Origin: Mucilaginibacter kameinonensis
Lineage (GTDB): Bacteria > Bacteroidota > Bacteroidia > Sphingobacteriales > Sphingobacteriaceae
Length of the DNA: 64,000 nucleotides
Assembly (NCBI RefSeq): GCF_003675385.1
Contig: NZ_RCWZ01000004.1
Location: forward strand, 1-64,000
Direction: 5' to 3'
Part shown: positions 52,023 to 61,942 of the stretch, one piece after another
Layout: each line of letters starts with the position of its first letter
How positions within the stretch are numbered: the first letter of the stretch is position 1
Position numbers and translations under genes: made by a program
The notes under the pieces: generated by a model
Seen by the model: the letters and a program-made list of their open reading frames with translations, nothing else
Databases searched by the model: none
What the model was told of the DNA's origin: nothing

Positions 52023-55000
52023 TTAGTTAAAGATATACCTTACACCAATTTGCGCCTGGAAGCGAGAGAAGGTGCTGATATCGTTGATGAATGACTTAGT
52101 AACAGGGATTGCATTGTTTGCATCAAGATAAGGGAATGAATACTGAGCCCTGCCTGTAGTAGCATCTTTGCTCATATACCTTAACACTGTAGTTGCACCG
52201 TTGTTGAAGCCACTGTATGAAGTTTGATATAAACCCCAGTTGCGGTTCAATAAGTTGGTAAAGTTGATTACGTCGAAAGTAAACTCTAAAGTGTTTTTGG
52301 TTTTACCAGCCTGGATCATGAAATCCTGAGCAAAGTGCAAGTCTAACCTTTTGTAGGTTGGCAATATAGCGCCGTTTCTTTGAGCATACTGACCTCTGTG
52401 TGCACTTAAATATGAATCCTGGTTGATGAAGTTATTCAACTGGTTCCAGATTTGAGCCGGAGTACGAGTATCAACAGTACCGTTAGCAGCAGTTGGAGCA
52501 GCAACTAACAAGATGTCACCTTGATTTTTTGGGATGTACATTAAGTCGTTGGTAGCACCGTCGCCGTTAGGATCGTTAGCAGTGATGTAAGAGATAGCAC
52601 CGCTGTTAGCAGCTTCAAATACTAAACCTACTGTAGTAGCTAAGTTTTTAGCGTATTGTTTACGGTAAGATACTGTAGCGATGATACGGTTTGGCTGTAC
52701 GTATGAGCTGTTTGAAATGTTATCAGCGTTAGGGTTACCGGCAACGTACCTGGTGCTCCAGATAGTGCTTGCAGTTGAACCACCGTCGTTAACATCTTTC
52801 GATTTGGTGTAAGTATACGCGAAGCTTGCAGCAAAACCATTGGTGAAGCTTTTTTGTAACTGACCGGTAATGAAGTATGAAAAACCTTTTGAAGTATTTT
52901 TCATGTAATATAAACCAGTGATACCTGGGTTTTGCGCAGTTGCAGCAGCTGCAGCTGGCGTAGTGTTTTTAGAATCGTAACGGATTTGACCTTCAGGACC
53001 AGCAAAAGTGCTGTAACCATCAGAAAGAACAAGGTTCTGGTGATAAATAGCGCGGATATCTTTAGTGTAAGCACCTTCGATAGTACCGATGATACCGCCA
53101 GGTAATTTCTGGTCGATAGCTAAGTTTGTTCTCCAGATTTTTGGATATTTCAGGTTTGGATCAGCAACGTCTAATTCGTAAGAAGTAGCAGCTACTGCAT
53201 TTGTAGGCCTGTTTTTGTTAACGTTTGGATCAAAAATTAACTGACCAGCGTTAGCAGGAGTTGCATTTGCTTTGGTAATAGTGTATGAACCAAACAATAA
53301 ACCGTTGTTTGAAGCCTGGTTTGAGATCCATACAAATGGTACAGAACCAGTGAATAAACCAGAACCACCACGAACCTGAGTTGACTGATCGCCGTTAACA
53401 TCCCAGTTAAAGCCTACACGAGGAGATAATTGAACCCTGTTTTTTGGCAATTTAGAAACGTCAACATGAGTACCGCCCTGGAAAGTTAAAGCAGCAGCAT
53501 TGCTGTTAGCAGCTAAAGTAGTAGGGAATACGTCATAATCAGCCCTTAAGCCGTAAGTTAACCTGAAATTATCAGTTACGTGTACTTTATCTTGTACGTA
53601 AGCGCTGTAGATAGAAGCTTTGATTTTAGCAAAAGGGAAATCATTACCTACTGCAGAGTAACGTAAAGTATAAGCCTGTGCAGGTAAACCGTTTATGAAA
53701 TCTGAAGCTGAGTTATAGGTATACAAACCATTGTAATCAGGAGCGAAACCGTTGGTGTAGCTCTGGATCTGGTTGCTTGTACCTATAGTGATCTCATGTT
53801 TACCAGAGAAGATGGTTAAATCATCAGAAAACTGGAAAATATTTGTATTCAACAAGTTACCTGCTGTGTAAAGCTCAGAACCAAAGCTGGTTGCTGTTGC
53901 GTTAGCAGCGGTTACTACGTTACCGTTAGCATCGCTTGTACCGTTACCGATATCAACCATTGGAATAGCTGAGCTACCAAGGAAGTTACGGAAGTCTCTT
54001 AAAGCAGAGTAACCAACAGTAAATTTGTTTGAAATTTTATTGCTGAAACGAGTATCCAACTCAACAATACCAATGTTAAAGTTATTGTTGATAGTGTAAC
54101 CTGAACCATAGAAAGGTAAAGTGTTTACACCCGGCGCACGTGTAGTACCGTAGCCTACACCACCGTTAGTGATACCTGAATTACTTGCAGGCTGATCTTT
54201 AAATGATTTTAAGTAGAAATACTTAGCACTTAAAGTGTTGTTTTTGTCGATGTTCCAATCGATTTTAGCAGTTAACTTGTTGCTTGAAGTACGGTAGTTG
54301 TAACCTTGGTAAACACCTGGGTCATAACCGAAAGTTGCAAGTTTTTGTTTGATTGCATCAAGTGTAGAAGCTTGTACCTGTGATACGTTAGCACCACTTG
54401 CACCTGAACCACCTGCTACATAAACAGATGAAGGTGGTTGAGTGATTCTTTCCTGCTCACCAGATACGAATAAGAATAATTTGTTTTTGATGATTGGGCC
54501 ACCTACCGCAACACCGTCTGTGTGGTAGTTAACGTCGGTTACGTTAAGGTTGGTTGGACCAACATGGTAACCTTGTAATTTTGAACCACGGGCGTAGTAG
54601 TAAGCAGTACCTTTAACCTGGTTGGTACCTGATTTTACTACAGTGTTTACACCGGCACCGGTAAAGTTACCCTGACGAACGTCATAAGGAGCAATATCAA
54701 CCTGGATCTGGTCAATCGCGTCCAATGAAATTGGCTGTGAACTTGTTTGACCACCCAAAGTACCTGATAAACCAAATGAGTTGTTGAACAATGCACCGTC
54801 TACAGTAATGTTGTTGAAAGTGCTTGAACGACCACCAAATGACAAACCGTTAGCAGAAGGGGTTAATTTAGTGAAGTCAGATAATGAACGCGCGATAGTC
54901 GGCAAGTTTTCGATTTGCTGACGGCTAATAGTTTCGCGGGCACCGGTACGTGATGAGTTGATCACTTTACCAGCAGCGCCTCTAACAGTTACTTCTTTTA

Positions 55001-55352
55001 ATGAAGTAGTATTGTCTGCAAGCTGAGCAGAGATCCTTTGATCCTGACCGATTGAAAGGTTAATGCCTTCCTGAACGAAGTTGGCGTAACCAATGAAAGT
55101 TACTTTGAAGGTGTAAGGACCACCTACCCTTAAGTTAGGGATGTTGTAACGACCGTCGGCACGGGTTACGGTTGAATACACAGTACCTGTTGGAATGTGT
55201 ACAATTGTTACAGTTGCACCGGGGATAGCACCTTTAGCATCGGTAACGGTACCGTTGATGCTGGCGGTGGTTACACCCTGGGCTAATACGCTCTTACCAG
55301 TGAAGAACGAAAAGCCAATAAGGAGTAATAAAAGAAGGTAATGCTTCCTCAT
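52023..55352 (-). CDS. Oar-like TonB-dependent outer-membrane receptor
   Basis: 1109 residues. Signal peptide 1-24 (LLLIGFSFFTGKSVLAQ); carboxypeptidase-regulatory domain (about 27-115, INGTVTDAKGAIPGATVTIV); plug (about 118-250, with FNNITVDGALFNNSFGL); then a large barrel ending in GVRYIFN. The length and RYDSKNTT/DVINFTN-type pattern match the Oar group, which is linked to protein or peptide import and surface organisation. The substrate is unknown. A -7 box TATCTTTG at 55390-55397 lies about 37 bases upstream. Confidence 0.88.
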   Translation of the reverse strand: MRKHYLLLLLLIGFSFFTGKSVLAQGVTTASINGTVTDAKGAIPGATVTIVHIPTGTVYSTVTRADGRYNIPNLRVGGPYTFKVTFIGYANFVQEGINLSIGQDQRISAQLADNTTSLKEVTVRGAAGKVINSSRTGARETISRQQIENLPTIARSLSDFTKLTPSANGLSFGGRSSTFNNITVDGALFNNSFGLSGTLGGQTSSQPISLDAIDQIQVDIAPYDVRQGNFTGAGVNTVVKSGTNQVKGTAYYYARGSKLQGYHVGPTNLNVTDVNYHTDGVAVGGPIIKNKLFLFVSGEQERITQPPSSVYVAGGSGASGANVSQVQASTLDAIKQKLATFGYDPGVYQGYNYRTSSNKLTAKIDWNIDKNNTLSAKYFYLKSFKDQPASNSGITNGGVGYGTTRAPGVNTLPFYGSGYTINNNFNIGIVELDTRFSNKISNKFTVGYSALRDFRNFLGSSAIPMVDIGNGTSDANGNVVTAANATATSFGSELYTAGNLLNTNIFQFSDDLTIFSGKHEITIGTSNQIQSYTNGFAPDYNGLYTYNSASDFINGLPAQAYTLRYSAVGNDFPFAKIKASIYSAYVQDKVHVTDNFRLTYGLRADYDVFPTTLAANSNAAALTFQGGTHVDVSKLPKNRVQLSPRVGFNWDVNGDQSTQVRGGSGLFTGSVPFVWISNQASNNGLLFGSYTITKANATPANAGQLIFDPNVNKNRPTNAVAATSYELDVADPNLKYPKIWRTNLAIDQKLPGGIIGTIEGAYTKDIRAIYHQNLVLSDGYSTFAGPEGQIRYDSKNTTPAAAAATAQNPGITGLYYMKNTSKGFSYFITGQLQKSFTNGFAASFAYTYTKSKDVNDGGSTASTIWSTRYVAGNPNADNISNSSYVQPNRIIATVSYRKQYAKNLATTVGLVFEAANSGAISYITANDPNGDGATNDLMYIPKNQGDILLVAAPTAANGTVDTRTPAQIWNQLNNFINQDSYLSAHRGQYAQRNGAILPTYKRLDLHFAQDFMIQAGKTKNTLEFTFDVINFTNLLNRNWGLYQTSYSGFNNGATTVLRYMSKDATTGRAQYSFPYLDANNAIPVTKSFINDISTFSRFQAQIGVRYIFN

Positions 55353-55389
55353 AAATTGCTTTTTTAATTATACGTTTAATTAATTGGCG

Positions 55390-55397
55390 CAAAGATA
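55390..55397 (-). promoter_or_regulatory. -7 box of the Oar-like receptor gene
   Basis: TATCTTTG on the minus strand, with a 37-base leader before the ATG at 55352. Confidence 0.5.
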
Positions 55398-55717
55398 ATT
55401 ATTGAGCCAATCACTAATGTTAAGTTAACGTTAACAATCGTTATATATTTATCAACATTTTACATCATAAATACAAAAACCATAAAACAATGGTCACAAA
55501 CAATGAAAATATGATAAATAATATGGTTTAAATCATATGCAAACTCAACGGTTAAATTAACAGTGCATATTTTATGACACAGCGCAGATATAAATATCCC
55601 GGAGAGGGCTATATATACCGGCGGTACATTTTTGGTTTCAGCCCTTTTTACTTAGATTTGGCCTTCGAAAAAAAATAGGGGCCAGCGGAAAAACCACAAA
55701 AGTCCGCGATACTTATT

Positions 55718-55725
55718 TACCTTTG
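55718..55725 (+). promoter_or_regulatory. -7 box of lpd
   Basis: TACCTTTG 29 bases upstream of the lpd ATG. Confidence 0.45.
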
Positions 55726-55754
55726 AAACGAAATTAAAGTATATCAATAATAAT

Positions 55755-57146
55755 ATGGATTACGATGTAATTGTTATTGGGTCTGGTCCGGGTGGCTATG
55801 TTGCTGCTATCCGCGCTTCCCAGCTTGGTTTAAAAACCGCCATTGTCGAAAAAGAATCATTAGGCGGTATCTGTTTGAACTGGGGTTGTATCCCAACCAA
55901 GGCTTTGTTAAAAAGCGCCCAGGTTTTTGAATACCTTAACCACAGTACCGATTATGGTATTAAAATTAACGGCGCCGGCGAAGTTGACTTTGCTTCAGTT
56001 GTTAAAAGAAGCCGTAACGTTGCCGATGGCATGAGCAAAGGCGTTCAGTTTTTAATGAAGAAAAACAAGATTGATGTTCTTGTTGGCTTTGGTAAATTGA
56101 AAAGCAAAGGTGTTGTAGAAGTTAAAGCTGCCGATGGTGCCGCTAAAACCTACAGCGCGAAACACATTATATTAGCTACAGGCGGCCGTTCACGCGAGTT
56201 GCCTAACCTTAAACAAGACGGCAAAAAGGTAATCGGCTACCGCCAGGCTATGGTATTGCCTCAGCAGCCAAAATCAATGATCGTAGTTGGCTCTGGCGCT
56301 ATCGGCATTGAGTTTGCTTATTTCTATAACGCTATAGGCACCAAAGTTACCGTTGTTGAATACCTTGATAACATCGTTCCGCTTGAGGACGAAGATGTAT
56401 CAAAAGCATTAAACCGTATCCTTAAAAAACAAGGTATCAACATCATGACCAGCTCAAATGTTGAAGCGGTTGATACCAGCGGCGATCTGTGCAAAGTAAC
56501 TGTAAAAACAGCTACAGGTACCGAAACTCTGGAAGCAGAGATCGTATTATCTGCGGTAGGTATTGCAACAAACCTTGAAGGCATCGGCCTTGAAGAAAAC
56601 GGCGTTAAAACCGATCGTGGTAAAGTATTGGTTGATGATTTTTACCGTACCAACGTTGAAGGCGTTTACGCTATTGGCGATATCGTTAAAGGTCAGGCCC
56701 TTGCTCACGTAGCTTCTGCCGAAGGCATCATCTGCGTTGAAAAAATTGCCGGTGAAAACCCTCACCCGCTTGATTATAACAACATCCCGGGCTGTACTTA
56801 CTGCTCGCCAGAGATTGCTTCTGTTGGTTACACCGAAAAAGCAGCTAAAGAAGCCGGTTACGAAATTAAAGTGGGTAAATTCCCATTCTCAGCTTCGGGT
56901 AAGGCAAGTGCTGCCGGTGCTAAAGATGGTTTTGTAAAAGTTATATTTGATGCCAAATACGGCGAGTTCTTAGGTGCTCACATGATTGGTTACAATGTTA
57001 CTGAAATGATTGCCGAAGTAGTTACCGCACGTAAGTTAGAAGCTACCGGTCATGAGATCATCAAATCGGTACACCCTCACCCAACCATGAGCGAAGCTGT
57101 AATGGAAGCCGCAGCCGAAGCTTACGGCGAGTGTATCCATTTGTAG
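55755..57146 (+). CDS. lpd: dihydrolipoyl dehydrogenase
   Basis: 463 residues. FAD site VIGSGPGGYVAAIRAS (about 7-22), redox-active disulfide GGICLNWGCIPTKALL (Cys about 40 and 45), NAD site VVGSGAIGIEFAYF (about 175-188), and the C-terminal HPHPTMSEAVMEAA with the catalytic His-Glu pair. It reoxidises lipoamide in pyruvate and 2-oxoglutarate dehydrogenase complexes. No E1 or E2 genes are next to it. Terminator at 57219-57261. Confidence 0.95.
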   Translation: MDYDVIVIGSGPGGYVAAIRASQLGLKTAIVEKESLGGICLNWGCIPTKALLKSAQVFEYLNHSTDYGIKINGAGEVDFASVVKRSRNVADGMSKGVQFLMKKNKIDVLVGFGKLKSKGVVEVKAADGAAKTYSAKHIILATGGRSRELPNLKQDGKKVIGYRQAMVLPQQPKSMIVVGSGAIGIEFAYFYNAIGTKVTVVEYLDNIVPLEDEDVSKALNRILKKQGINIMTSSNVEAVDTSGDLCKVTVKTATGTETLEAEIVLSAVGIATNLEGIGLEENGVKTDRGKVLVDDFYRTNVEGVYAIGDIVKGQALAHVASAEGIICVEKIAGENPHPLDYNNIPGCTYCSPEIASVGYTEKAAKEAGYEIKVGKFPFSASGKASAAGAKDGFVKVIFDAKYGEFLGAHMIGYNVTEMIAEVVTARKLEATGHEIIKSVHPHPTMSEAVMEAAAEAYGECIHL

Positions 57147-57412
57147 TTTTTAGGTTCATGGGCTATGGATCATAGTTCATAGAGCCCGGTTGATAGTTAT
57201 TAGCTACAACGCATATTTAAAGCCTCAAATTAAATGCAGTGCATTTGGTTTGAGGCTTTTTAGTTTCATAGCTTATAACTACAGCTTATCTTTAAAATAA
57301 TATCCTAATTTAGCCTTATCACTATCATGATCCTGATCTGTAAAAACCATGATCTATGAACCATTAACTATGATCCAGCCATGATCTATGAACCATCAAC
57401 CATGAACTAAAA
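57147..57412. repeat. inverted word-repeat spacer with terminator
   Basis: The left arm (57152-57181, GGTTCATGGGCTATGGATCA and more) has its complement in the right arm (57345-57409). The right arm ends four bases before the next ATG and its last 29 bases are identical to 21855-21883. The lpd terminator hairpin (57219-57261) lies between the arms. Confidence 0.8.
57219..57261 (+). terminator. lpd terminator
   Basis: AAAGCCTCAAA/TTTGAGGCTTTTT with an inner AATGCA/TGCATT stem. Confidence 0.85.
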
Positions 57413-58252
57413 ATGAAACTACATACCATCGATACCGGCTTTTTTAAATTAGATGGCGGGGCTATGTTTGGCGTTGTTCCGAAAACCATCTGGAATAAAA
57501 CCAACCCTGCCGATGAAAACAATCTTTGTACCTGGGCCATGCGCTGCCTGCTGGTTGAACATGAAAATAGGTTGATTTTAGTTGATACCGGCATTGGTAA
57601 TAAGCAAAGCGAAAAATTTTTCAGCCATTACTATCTGCATGGCGATGCAAGCATGGATAGCTCCCTGGCTTCCCAGGGTTTCCACCGCAATGATATTACC
57701 GATGTATTTTTAACCCATTTGCACTTTGACCACGTTGGTGGGGCTGTTGTAAGAGATGGAGAAGCACTTTTACCGGCCTTTAAAAACGCGACCTACTGGA
57801 GCAATGCCAAACACTGGGACTGGGCTGTAAACCCTAACGAGCGTGAAAAGGCCTCCTTTTTCAGGGAGAACATTATACCTCTACAGGAAAGCGGTCAACT
57901 AAAATTTATTGACACGGCAGATGGTATCAATTTCATGAAAGATTTTGATATCCGCTTTGTATCCGGGCATACCGAATCCATGATGCTGCCACTTATTAAT
58001 TATAAAGGAAAACAGATCCTGTATATGGCCGATTTGCTGCCATCTGTAGGACACCTGCCCATACCTTATGTAATGGCTTATGATATGTTCCCGCTGCAAA
58101 CGCTTACCGAGAAAAAGTTATTTTTAAACGAAGCGCTCGAAAAAGAATACATATTATATTTTGAACACGACCCGGTTAACGAATGCTGTACACTACAGCA
58201 GACAGAAAAAGGAATAAGAATGAAAGAAGCATTTAAACTGGGGGATGTTTAA
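57413..58252 (+). CDS. MBL-fold metallo-hydrolase (lactonase-like)
   Basis: 279 residues, no signal peptide. Metal motif THLHFDHVGG (about 101-110, His-x-His-x-Asp-His), a later His in SGHTESMM, Asp in YMADLLP and His near FEHDPVN, giving a dinuclear site. LVEHENRLILVDTGIG is the usual start of the fold. Members of this group hydrolyse lactones or other esters; an N-acyl-homoserine lactone substrate is possible but unproved. Confidence 0.85.
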   Translation: MKLHTIDTGFFKLDGGAMFGVVPKTIWNKTNPADENNLCTWAMRCLLVEHENRLILVDTGIGNKQSEKFFSHYYLHGDASMDSSLASQGFHRNDITDVFLTHLHFDHVGGAVVRDGEALLPAFKNATYWSNAKHWDWAVNPNEREKASFFRENIIPLQESGQLKFIDTADGINFMKDFDIRFVSGHTESMMLPLINYKGKQILYMADLLPSVGHLPIPYVMAYDMFPLQTLTEKKLFLNEALEKEYILYFEHDPVNECCTLQQTEKGIRMKEAFKLGDV

Positions 58253-58492
58253 GGAGTGTCATAAGATCACCACAAAAATCATACCGCTTGGTAATTTGCA
58301 CAATTATTATTATAAACATGCACAGAATCTTTACACAACAAAAATTAAACCCTCACTATCAACATGTTACAATATTAATTAATGCCATATTTTTTTTCAA
58401 AATACTTTAACCAATTGTATTTTTTTAGAACAAATTTGTAGATTTACACGTTCTACTCCCTGAACACTGAGTAGAGAGGCTTAAGAAACTAA

Positions 58493-59353
58493 ATGAGACA
58501 ACTCAAAATAACGCAATCCATTACCAATCGCGAGTCACAATCGCTTGACAAATATCTGCACGAGATTGGTAAAGTTGACCTAATAACTGCTGAAGAAGAA
58601 GTAATTTTAGCTCAGAAGATCCGCGAGGGCGACCAGGCGGCATTAGAACGCCTCACCAAAACCAACCTTCGCTTTGTTGTATCTGTTGCTAAACAATATC
58701 AAAACCAGGGTCTAACCTTAGGCGATTTAATTAACGAAGGCAACCTTGGTTTGATTAAGGCTGCAAAACGTTTTGATGAAACAAAGGGCTTCAAATTCAT
58801 TTCATACGCTGTATGGTGGATCCGTCAATCTATATTGCAGGCTATTGCCGAGCAATCACGTATTGTGCGTTTACCGCTTAACCAGGTAGGTTCATTAAGC
58901 AAAATCAGTAAAGCTTTTTCTAAGCTTGAGCAGGAGTATGAGCGTGAGCCATCGCCTGAAGAGCTTGCCGATATATTGGAAACCACCGTTGATAAGATCT
59001 CTGATACACTGAGCAACTCCGGCCGTCATGTATCAATGGATGCACCGTTTGTACAGGGTGAAGAAAATACGCTGCTTGACGTACTGGAAAACCAGGAACC
59101 AAACACCGATTCGATCCTGATAAACGAGTCACTATCTGAAGAGATCAAACGTTCACTATCGACCCTTACCGAGCGTGAGCGTGAAATCATTGTATTGTTC
59201 TTCGGTTTAGGCACCAATCACCCGCTTTCATTAGAGGAAATTGGCGAAAAGTTCAACCTGACCCGCGAGCGTGTACGCCAGATCAAAGATAAAGCCTTGC
59301 AACGCCTCCGCCACACCTCAAGGAGCAAAATCCTGAAATCATACTTAGGTTAA
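58493..59353 (+). CDS. rpoD: primary RNA polymerase sigma factor
   Basis: 286 residues, the short form usual for Bacteroidota primary sigma factors (region 1.1 absent). Region 1.2/2 starts SLDKYLHEIGKVDLITAEEE; region 2.3-2.4 has FISYAVWWIRQSILQAIAEQ for -10 recognition; region 4.2 has LTRERVRQIKDKALQRLRH. It directs transcription at TAnnTTTG promoters found across this window. Terminator at 59378-59407. Confidence 0.95.
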   Translation: MRQLKITQSITNRESQSLDKYLHEIGKVDLITAEEEVILAQKIREGDQAALERLTKTNLRFVVSVAKQYQNQGLTLGDLINEGNLGLIKAAKRFDETKGFKFISYAVWWIRQSILQAIAEQSRIVRLPLNQVGSLSKISKAFSKLEQEYEREPSPEELADILETTVDKISDTLSNSGRHVSMDAPFVQGEENTLLDVLENQEPNTDSILINESLSEEIKRSLSTLTEREREIIVLFFGLGTNHPLSLEEIGEKFNLTRERVRQIKDKALQRLRHTSRSKILKSYLG

Positions 59354-59377
59354 TCAAACTTCCACAATAAGATATTT

Positions 59378-59407
59378 AAAAGCCATCGAAAATCGATGGC
59401 TTTTTTT
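59378..59407 (+). terminator. rpoD terminator
   Basis: AAAAGCCATCG/CGATGGCTTTTTTT with AAAAT loop. Confidence 0.85.
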
Positions 59408-59426
59408 GTACCTTACTCTCTCCACA

Positions 59427-59522
59427 CGTCATTGCGAGGCACGAAGCAATCCCCTACTTACAGAGTAACTGTGCAAGTGCCTCTGCAGCTCGTGATTGCT
59501 TCGTGCCTTACAGCAATGACGC
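59427..59522. repeat. REP-type palindrome, ATTGCGAGGCACGAAGCAAT family, copy 3
   Basis: CGTCATTGCGAGGCACGAAG at the left; complement at the right with a changed end (GATTGCTTCGTGCCTTACAG). A more diverged copy than 24019 and 48179. Confidence 0.85.
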
Positions 59523-59547
59523 CTGAAGGGCGAGTATGGTCACAAAA

Positions 59548-59577
59548 AAAGCGGTGAGCCTAAACTCACCGCTTTTT
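59548..59577 (-). terminator. sucC terminator, bidirectional
   Basis: AAAAGCGGTGAG/CTCACCGCTTTTT stem; A/T runs on both sides. Confidence 0.8.
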
Positions 59578-59631
59578 ATATCTGAAAGATCGGCAACTAA
59601 TTTCTGATCACCAACCTCCAATAACTCTAAA

Positions 59632-60825
59632 TTAAAGCGCTAACACTTCTTTAACACGGTCAGCAGCTTCTTTCAGCAATATAGCCGAGTAAACTTTCAA
59701 GCCTGAGTTATCAATCAGTTCTTTTGCTTCTGCAGCGTTTGTACCCTGCAAACGAACAATGATTGGAACCGGGATATTACCGATCTCCTTGTAAGCGTCA
59801 ATTACACCCTGGGCAACGCGGTCGCAACGAACAATACCACCAAAAATATTGATCAGGATTGCTTTTACGTTAGGATCAGAAAGGATGATATTGAAACCGG
59901 CTTTTACAGTTTGCGCGTTAGCAGTACCACCTACGTCAAGGAAATTGGCAGGCTCGCCACCGGCTATTTTAATGATATCCATGGTAGCCATAGCTAAGCC
60001 GGCACCATTAACCATACAACCTACGTTACCATCAAGCTTAACATAGTTAAGGTTTGATTTGCTGGCTTCAACCTCAGTTGGATCTTCCTCATCGGTATCA
60101 CGCATAGCAGCGTAATCAGCATGACGATAAAGCGCGTTATCATCAAGGTTTACCTTAGCATCAACTGCTAAAATTTTATTATCAGAGGTTTTTAAAACCG
60201 GGTTAATTTCAAATTGCGATGAATCGGTACCTTCATAGGCTTTGTATAAAGCCGCAATGAATTTGGTCATATCTTTAAACGCCTCGCCTTCAAGACCAAG
60301 GTTAAAAGCTATTTTACGAGTTTGGAAACCCTGTAAACCAACTTTAGGATCAATCTCTTCTTTAAATATAAGCTCAGGAGTTGAGTGTGCAACTTCTTCA
60401 ATGTCCATACCACCTTCGGTGCTGTACATGATGATGTTACGGCCACGTGCGCGGTCAAGCAGCACGCTCATATAAAACTCTTTTACAGCGCTTTCGCCAG
60501 GATAGTAAACATCCTGTGCTACTAAAACCTTCTTAACTTTTTTACCTTCCGGACCGGTTTGTGGTGTTACCAGTTGCATACCTAAAATATTGCCTGATAA
60601 TTCTTTTACCTGATCAATGTTTTTGGCCAACTTAACGCCGCCGCCTTTACCACGGCCACCTGCGTGGATTTGAGCTTTTATTACTACCCAATCCGAACCG
60701 AAGTCTTCTTTCATTTTTTGGGCAGCCTCAACAGCCTGCTCAACAGTATCGGCTACAATGCCTTCCTGAACTCTAACGCCATAGCTTTTTAATATAGCTT
60801 TACCCTGGTATTCGTGAATATTCAT
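59632..60825 (-). CDS. sucC: succinyl-CoA ligase beta subunit
   Basis: 397 residues from the ATG at 60825; the frame extends 17 codons upstream, but MNIHEYQGKAIL is the family start. ATP-grasp domain with KAQIHAGGRGKGGG (about 45-58), then the CoA-ligase part with NIFGGIVRCD and FLDVGG. With SucD it couples succinyl-CoA to succinate with nucleotide synthesis in the TCA cycle. sucD is not adjacent, which is common in this phylum. Confidence 0.95.
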   Translation of the reverse strand: MNIHEYQGKAILKSYGVRVQEGIVADTVEQAVEAAQKMKEDFGSDWVVIKAQIHAGGRGKGGGVKLAKNIDQVKELSGNILGMQLVTPQTGPEGKKVKKVLVAQDVYYPGESAVKEFYMSVLLDRARGRNIIMYSTEGGMDIEEVAHSTPELIFKEEIDPKVGLQGFQTRKIAFNLGLEGEAFKDMTKFIAALYKAYEGTDSSQFEINPVLKTSDNKILAVDAKVNLDDNALYRHADYAAMRDTDEEDPTEVEASKSNLNYVKLDGNVGCMVNGAGLAMATMDIIKIAGGEPANFLDVGGTANAQTVKAGFNIILSDPNVKAILINIFGGIVRCDRVAQGVIDAYKEIGNIPVPIIVRLQGTNAAEAKELIDNSGLKVYSAILLKEAADRVKEVLAL

Positions 60826-60996
60826 GTTTTGAAGAATTTGCGGTAAAGCTACAATTTTGTTTGAAACAGGAAACACCTTGTTTCAGTTTATTTGCCATTG
60901 TTTGGGTAAATAACATTGTATTTACAAAAGGTTGTTACTTACAATAGGTTGCCATGAATCAACATAACCCAAGTACCGTACACTTTGCTAAATGCG

Positions 60997-61159
60997 CCGT
61001 AGGCGCTACCTGTTTGTAGCAGCATAATGTTCAGTTAAAATTTTGCCTCGTAGAGGCTACCCTTTCTCATCCGATACAAAATCAAACTTGCAAGGGTAGC
61101 CTCTAACGAGGCAAAAAAATCATTACAATTACTTTGCTACAAACAGGTATCCCCTACGG
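60997..61159. repeat. nested palindromic element
   Basis: The outer arms CGTAGGCGCTACCTGTTTGT (60998-) and the complement at 61135-61159 enclose an inner stem TTTTGCCTCGTAGAGGCTAC / GTAGCCTCTAACGAGGCAAAA (61040-61116). Not coding; related in style to the element at 50448-50583. It lies between divergent sucC and the ABC gene. Confidence 0.75.
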
Positions 61160-61269
61160 GGAATGGAAAAAGAAAATGCGACTAAACGCATATTTAACAT
61201 AGATACACAACTCAGCATAAAGCATCACATTATCCCCCATCAACCAAACAAATAAATCAGCTAATCCGT

Positions 61270-61277
61270 TACCTTTG
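61270..61277 (+). promoter_or_regulatory. -7 box, probable leaderless promoter
   Basis: TACCTTTG followed by TCAA and the ATG at 61282. Confidence 0.45.
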
Positions 61278-61281
61278 TCAA

Positions 61282-61941
61282 ATGCTTAAAGCCAATTCTA
61301 TCCATAAATCATACGGACAATTACAAATATTAAAAGGTGTTGACCTTGAGGTACAAAAGGGCGAAATTGTGACCATTGTTGGCGCTTCGGGCGCAGGAAA
61401 AAGCTCCCTGCTTAACATATTGGGTACCCTTGACAAGGCCGATTCAGGCACTTTAACTATCAATGGTATTGAATTAAACAAGCTGAACAATAAACAATTG
61501 AGCGATTTCCGCAACCGCCAAATCGGCTTTATATTCCAGTTCCATCATTTACTGGTTGAGTTCAGTGCGCTTGAAAATGTTTGCATCCCGGCTTTTATAG
61601 CAGGCAAATCAAAGTCGGACGCCGAAAAAAGAGCAGCCGAATTGCTTGACCTGCTTGGCTTGAAAGACAGGCTGCACCACAAACCCAACCAGCTATCGGG
61701 TGGCGAGCAGCAACGCGTAGCAGTAGCACGCGCGCTCATCAATAACCCTGCGCTTATTTTTGCCGATGAGCCATCAGGAAACCTTGATTCGGTTAACGCG
61801 CTTGAGCTTCATGAATTATTTATTAAGTTGAAGAATGATTTCAGGCAAACCTTTGTAATTGTTACTCATAATGAAGATCTTGCAAACCTGTCGGATCGTA
61901 CGGTTACAATGAAGGATGGTTTAATTGTTAACGCCCACTAA
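61282..61941 (+). CDS. ABC transporter ATPase, LolD/MacB type
   Basis: 219 residues. Walker A GASGAGKSS (about 37-45), Q-loop, signature LSGGEQQR (about 142-149), Walker B LIFADEPSGNLD (about 162-173) and His in VTHNE. The LGTLDKADSGTLTINGIEL segment is typical of LolD/MacB ATPases that drive lipoprotein release or export. No permease gene is next to it. It starts a close cluster with the two following genes. Confidence 0.9.
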   Translation: MLKANSIHKSYGQLQILKGVDLEVQKGEIVTIVGASGAGKSSLLNILGTLDKADSGTLTINGIELNKLNNKQLSDFRNRQIGFIFQFHHLLVEFSALENVCIPAFIAGKSKSDAEKRAAELLDLLGLKDRLHHKPNQLSGGEQQRVAVARALINNPALIFADEPSGNLDSVNALELHELFIKLKNDFRQTFVIVTHNEDLANLSDRTVTMKDGLIVNAH

Positions 61942-61942
61942 C

